Origin: Pseudomonadota bacterium | GTDB taxonomy: Bacteria > Bdellovibrionota > UBA1018 > CAIMNF01 | Direction of reading: 5' to 3' | Assembly: GCA_027491115.1 (NCBI GenBank) | Contig: JAIXWV010000034.1 | Span: forward strand, 124,001-188,000 | Length of the DNA stretch: 64,000 nt | Program-made: the position numbers and the translations under genes | Shown: positions 62,144-64,000 of the stretch, piece after piece | Numbering within the stretch: position 1 is the first letter of the stretch | How the letters are laid out: each line of letters starts with the position of its first letter | The notes under the pieces: generated by a model | The model's database searches: none | What the model saw: only the letters and a program-made list of their open reading frames with translations | What the model was told of the DNA's origin: nothing

Positions 62144-62953
62144 ATGAGTCTGACAGCCCCAGCACCTTCAACGCGCCCGTTCACCATCCGGCTGGAACAA
62201 TTCGAGGGTCCACTTGACCTGATGCTCTATCTGATTCAGAGCCAGGAACTCGATATTTCCGGAGTCTCGATTTCGAAGATCACCGACCAATACTTGCAAG
62301 CTCTGAAGCTCATGCAGGAGATGGATTTTGACATCGCGTCAGAATTCTTGCTCATGGCGGCGACATTGATCCTCTGGAAGTCCAAAGCCCTCATGCCTAA
62401 AGAAGACGACGGTCAGGCAGACGCCACCGAAGTCGAAATTCCACTGACCCAGGAGGAACTGGTCCAACAACTTCTGATGCGGCAGCGGTACCTCGAAATG
62501 GCGGGTAGAGTCGCTGAGAACCCCTTGCTCGGTCACGACGTGTTCACCCGACCGAACAAGCGCCCACCGGTCGAGAAGATCTGGAAAGAAATGAATGTGA
62601 GCAGCATCGCCACCACCTATCAGGATCTCCTGATCCGGGAGCAACGCCGTGCCCGTGTGGTGATGAAGAAAGAAACCGTCTCCCTTTCAGAAAAACTCAA
62701 GGAGTTCGGCAACCGACTCACCCCGAAACAGCTTACGGCTCTCGAGACTCTCATTGCCGATAAGAAACTGAAGGGGGAATGGGTGGTGGGATTCCTGGCT
62801 TCACTCGAACTTTCACGTTTGAAAAAACTCAGGATCCACCAAGAAAAAACCTTTGATCCCATTTATGTCGAATTACTCGAAAAAATCGACGAGATGGATC
62901 TGCACCAGGCTTCCGGCTTTGATTACGTCCGCACAGGAGAAACACCAGCATGA
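62144..62953 (+). CDS. scpA: Segregation and condensation protein A
   Basis: FEGPLDLMLYLIQSQELDISGVSISKITDQYLQAL, FLLMAATLILWKSKALMP. Confidence 0.94.
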   Translation: MSLTAPAPSTRPFTIRLEQFEGPLDLMLYLIQSQELDISGVSISKITDQYLQALKLMQEMDFDIASEFLLMAATLILWKSKALMPKEDDGQADATEVEIPLTQEELVQQLLMRQRYLEMAGRVAENPLLGHDVFTRPNKRPPVEKIWKEMNVSSIATTYQDLLIREQRRARVVMKKETVSLSEKLKEFGNRLTPKQLTALETLIADKKLKGEWVVGFLASLELSRLKKLRIHQEKTFDPIYVELLEKIDEMDLHQASGFDYVRTGETPA

Positions 62954-64000
62954 GCGACCACAACTCGAAGAACGACTCCCAGAACGACAACCTTCACCAC
63001 GAAACCTCCGATGAGGCACTTGCCTTCGTACCCGGTTCGAGCGTGATCGACATCGGTGAACTCCGGAAGGCCCAGGCCGGAATGGACGGAGACCTCGACG
63101 AGGAAGCCCGTCTGATCCTGGAGGAGCTGAACGAAGACCCTGAGCTCCAAAAAGATGTTCTTGACGGTTTCGACGCCCAAGAGAGCAATGAAAACCTCGA
63201 ACGGATCGCCGCAGCTGTTGAAAAACAGGAAGTGGAAACTCTCGAAGTCATGGAAGCCCTTTCCCTCGAGACGGCCGAGGAACTGAAGGCACTGAACCAG
63301 GTCTTCATAGAAGAAGACCGTCTGCTCGAGACCAAGATCGCTCAGGAAAATGCCTCGTCAATCGAGGACGGAGATGAGACTCCGTCTGAAGAAGAAATGA
63401 GTGAAGAAGACGCCGCACTCCGGGCAGCACTTCCCAAGCCAGACGAATCCGGGAATTACGACCTCGATGACTTGCAAAGTTGCATCGACACCCTTCTCTT
63501 CTATTCGGACCGCCCGGTCAGCTTGAAGCGCATGAAGGACATGCTCGAAATGCCAGAGGCTTCGGACGAGCCCCTTCTAGAGGCGATCGCTCTTCTCAAG
63601 GAAAGCTATCAGACCGCGTCCCGCGGGTTTGAGATTGCTGAAATTGCTGGCGGTTACCAGTTCAGAACAAAAACCTCGAAGGCCCCTTTGCTTCGCAAGT
63701 TGGCAAAAGTGCAGGTCCAGCGACTCTCCCGTGGAGCCATGGAGACTCTCACCATCGTCGCCTACAAGCAGCCCTGCACCAAAGATGACATCGATCAGGT
63801 CCGGGGTGTGGACAGTTCCCACTTCATCCGCACGCTTCTCGATCGAAAGCTCGTTGAAGTATCGGGCCGCTCTGAAGCTGCGGGAAGACCCATGATTTAC
63901 TCCACCACCGACACCTTCCTCGAAGTCTTCGGATTGATGGACCTGAAGGGACTTCCACCACTTCGTGAGATCGAAGCGATGGTTCCCCAGATGGCTGCTG
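62950..64000 (+). CDS. scpB: Segregation and condensation protein B, truncated at window edge, long acidic N-terminal extension
   Basis: ATGA overlap with scpA. DLQSCIDTLLFYSDRPVSLKRMKDML, FEIAEIAGGYQFRTK, LSRGAMETLTIVAYKQPCTKDDIDQVRGVDSS, GRPMIYSTTDTFLEVFGL. Confidence 0.93.
   Translation, partial: MSDHNSKNDSQNDNLHHETSDEALAFVPGSSVIDIGELRKAQAGMDGDLDEEARLILEELNEDPELQKDVLDGFDAQESNENLERIAAAVEKQEVETLEVMEALSLETAEELKALNQVFIEEDRLLETKIAQENASSIEDGDETPSEEEMSEEDAALRAALPKPDESGNYDLDDLQSCIDTLLFYSDRPVSLKRMKDMLEMPEASDEPLLEAIALLKESYQTASRGFEIAEIAGGYQFRTKTSKAPLLRKLAKVQVQRLSRGAMETLTIVAYKQPCTKDDIDQVRGVDSSHFIRTLLDRKLVEVSGRSEAAGRPMIYSTTDTFLEVFGLMDLKGLPPLREIEAMVPQMAA

Overview
This 64 kb window looks like ordinary, gene-dense bacterial chromosome, mostly housekeeping genes. 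I see no CRISPR array, insertion sequence or prophage. The gene set fits a Bdellovibrionota/Oligoflexia-like or other delta-type Gram-negative; that placement is inference only. Recognisable genes: a partial fadJ-like gene, a waaA/heptosyltransferase pair, queE, a subtilase, recJ, yajC-secD-secF-tgt, mltA, a ROK kinase, a proline iminopeptidase, a DAACS symporter, purA, a desaturase, a cysteine synthase, eno-ftsB, dbpA, plsC, a leucine/isovalerate catabolism block, a SNF2/SWIM helicase, xerD/C, an M50 protease, trpS and scpA-scpB. There are four tRNA genes: Met-CAT, Ala-GGC, Arg-CCT and Arg-TCT. Main second-look items: (1) a GEMM-I (cyclic-di-GMP class I) riboswitch aptamer at 6811-6909 with GAAA tetraloop, 11-nt receptor, downstream terminator and a possible antiterminator, just upstream of queE; (2) full-length purA interrupted by one in-frame TAG at the conserved Glu of LFEGAQG; (3) a PilZ domain fused to a degenerate HD-GYP domain, plus a separate PilZ protein; (4) a secreted protein with ADP-ribosyltransferase-like R/S/ExE motifs; (5) a protein with a degenerate diadenylate-cyclase-like C-terminus; (6) a near-consensus sigma-54 promoter driving a Gly/Asn-rich lipoprotein; (7) a tandem CheX protein. 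All family calls come from reading motifs by eye; no search was run.
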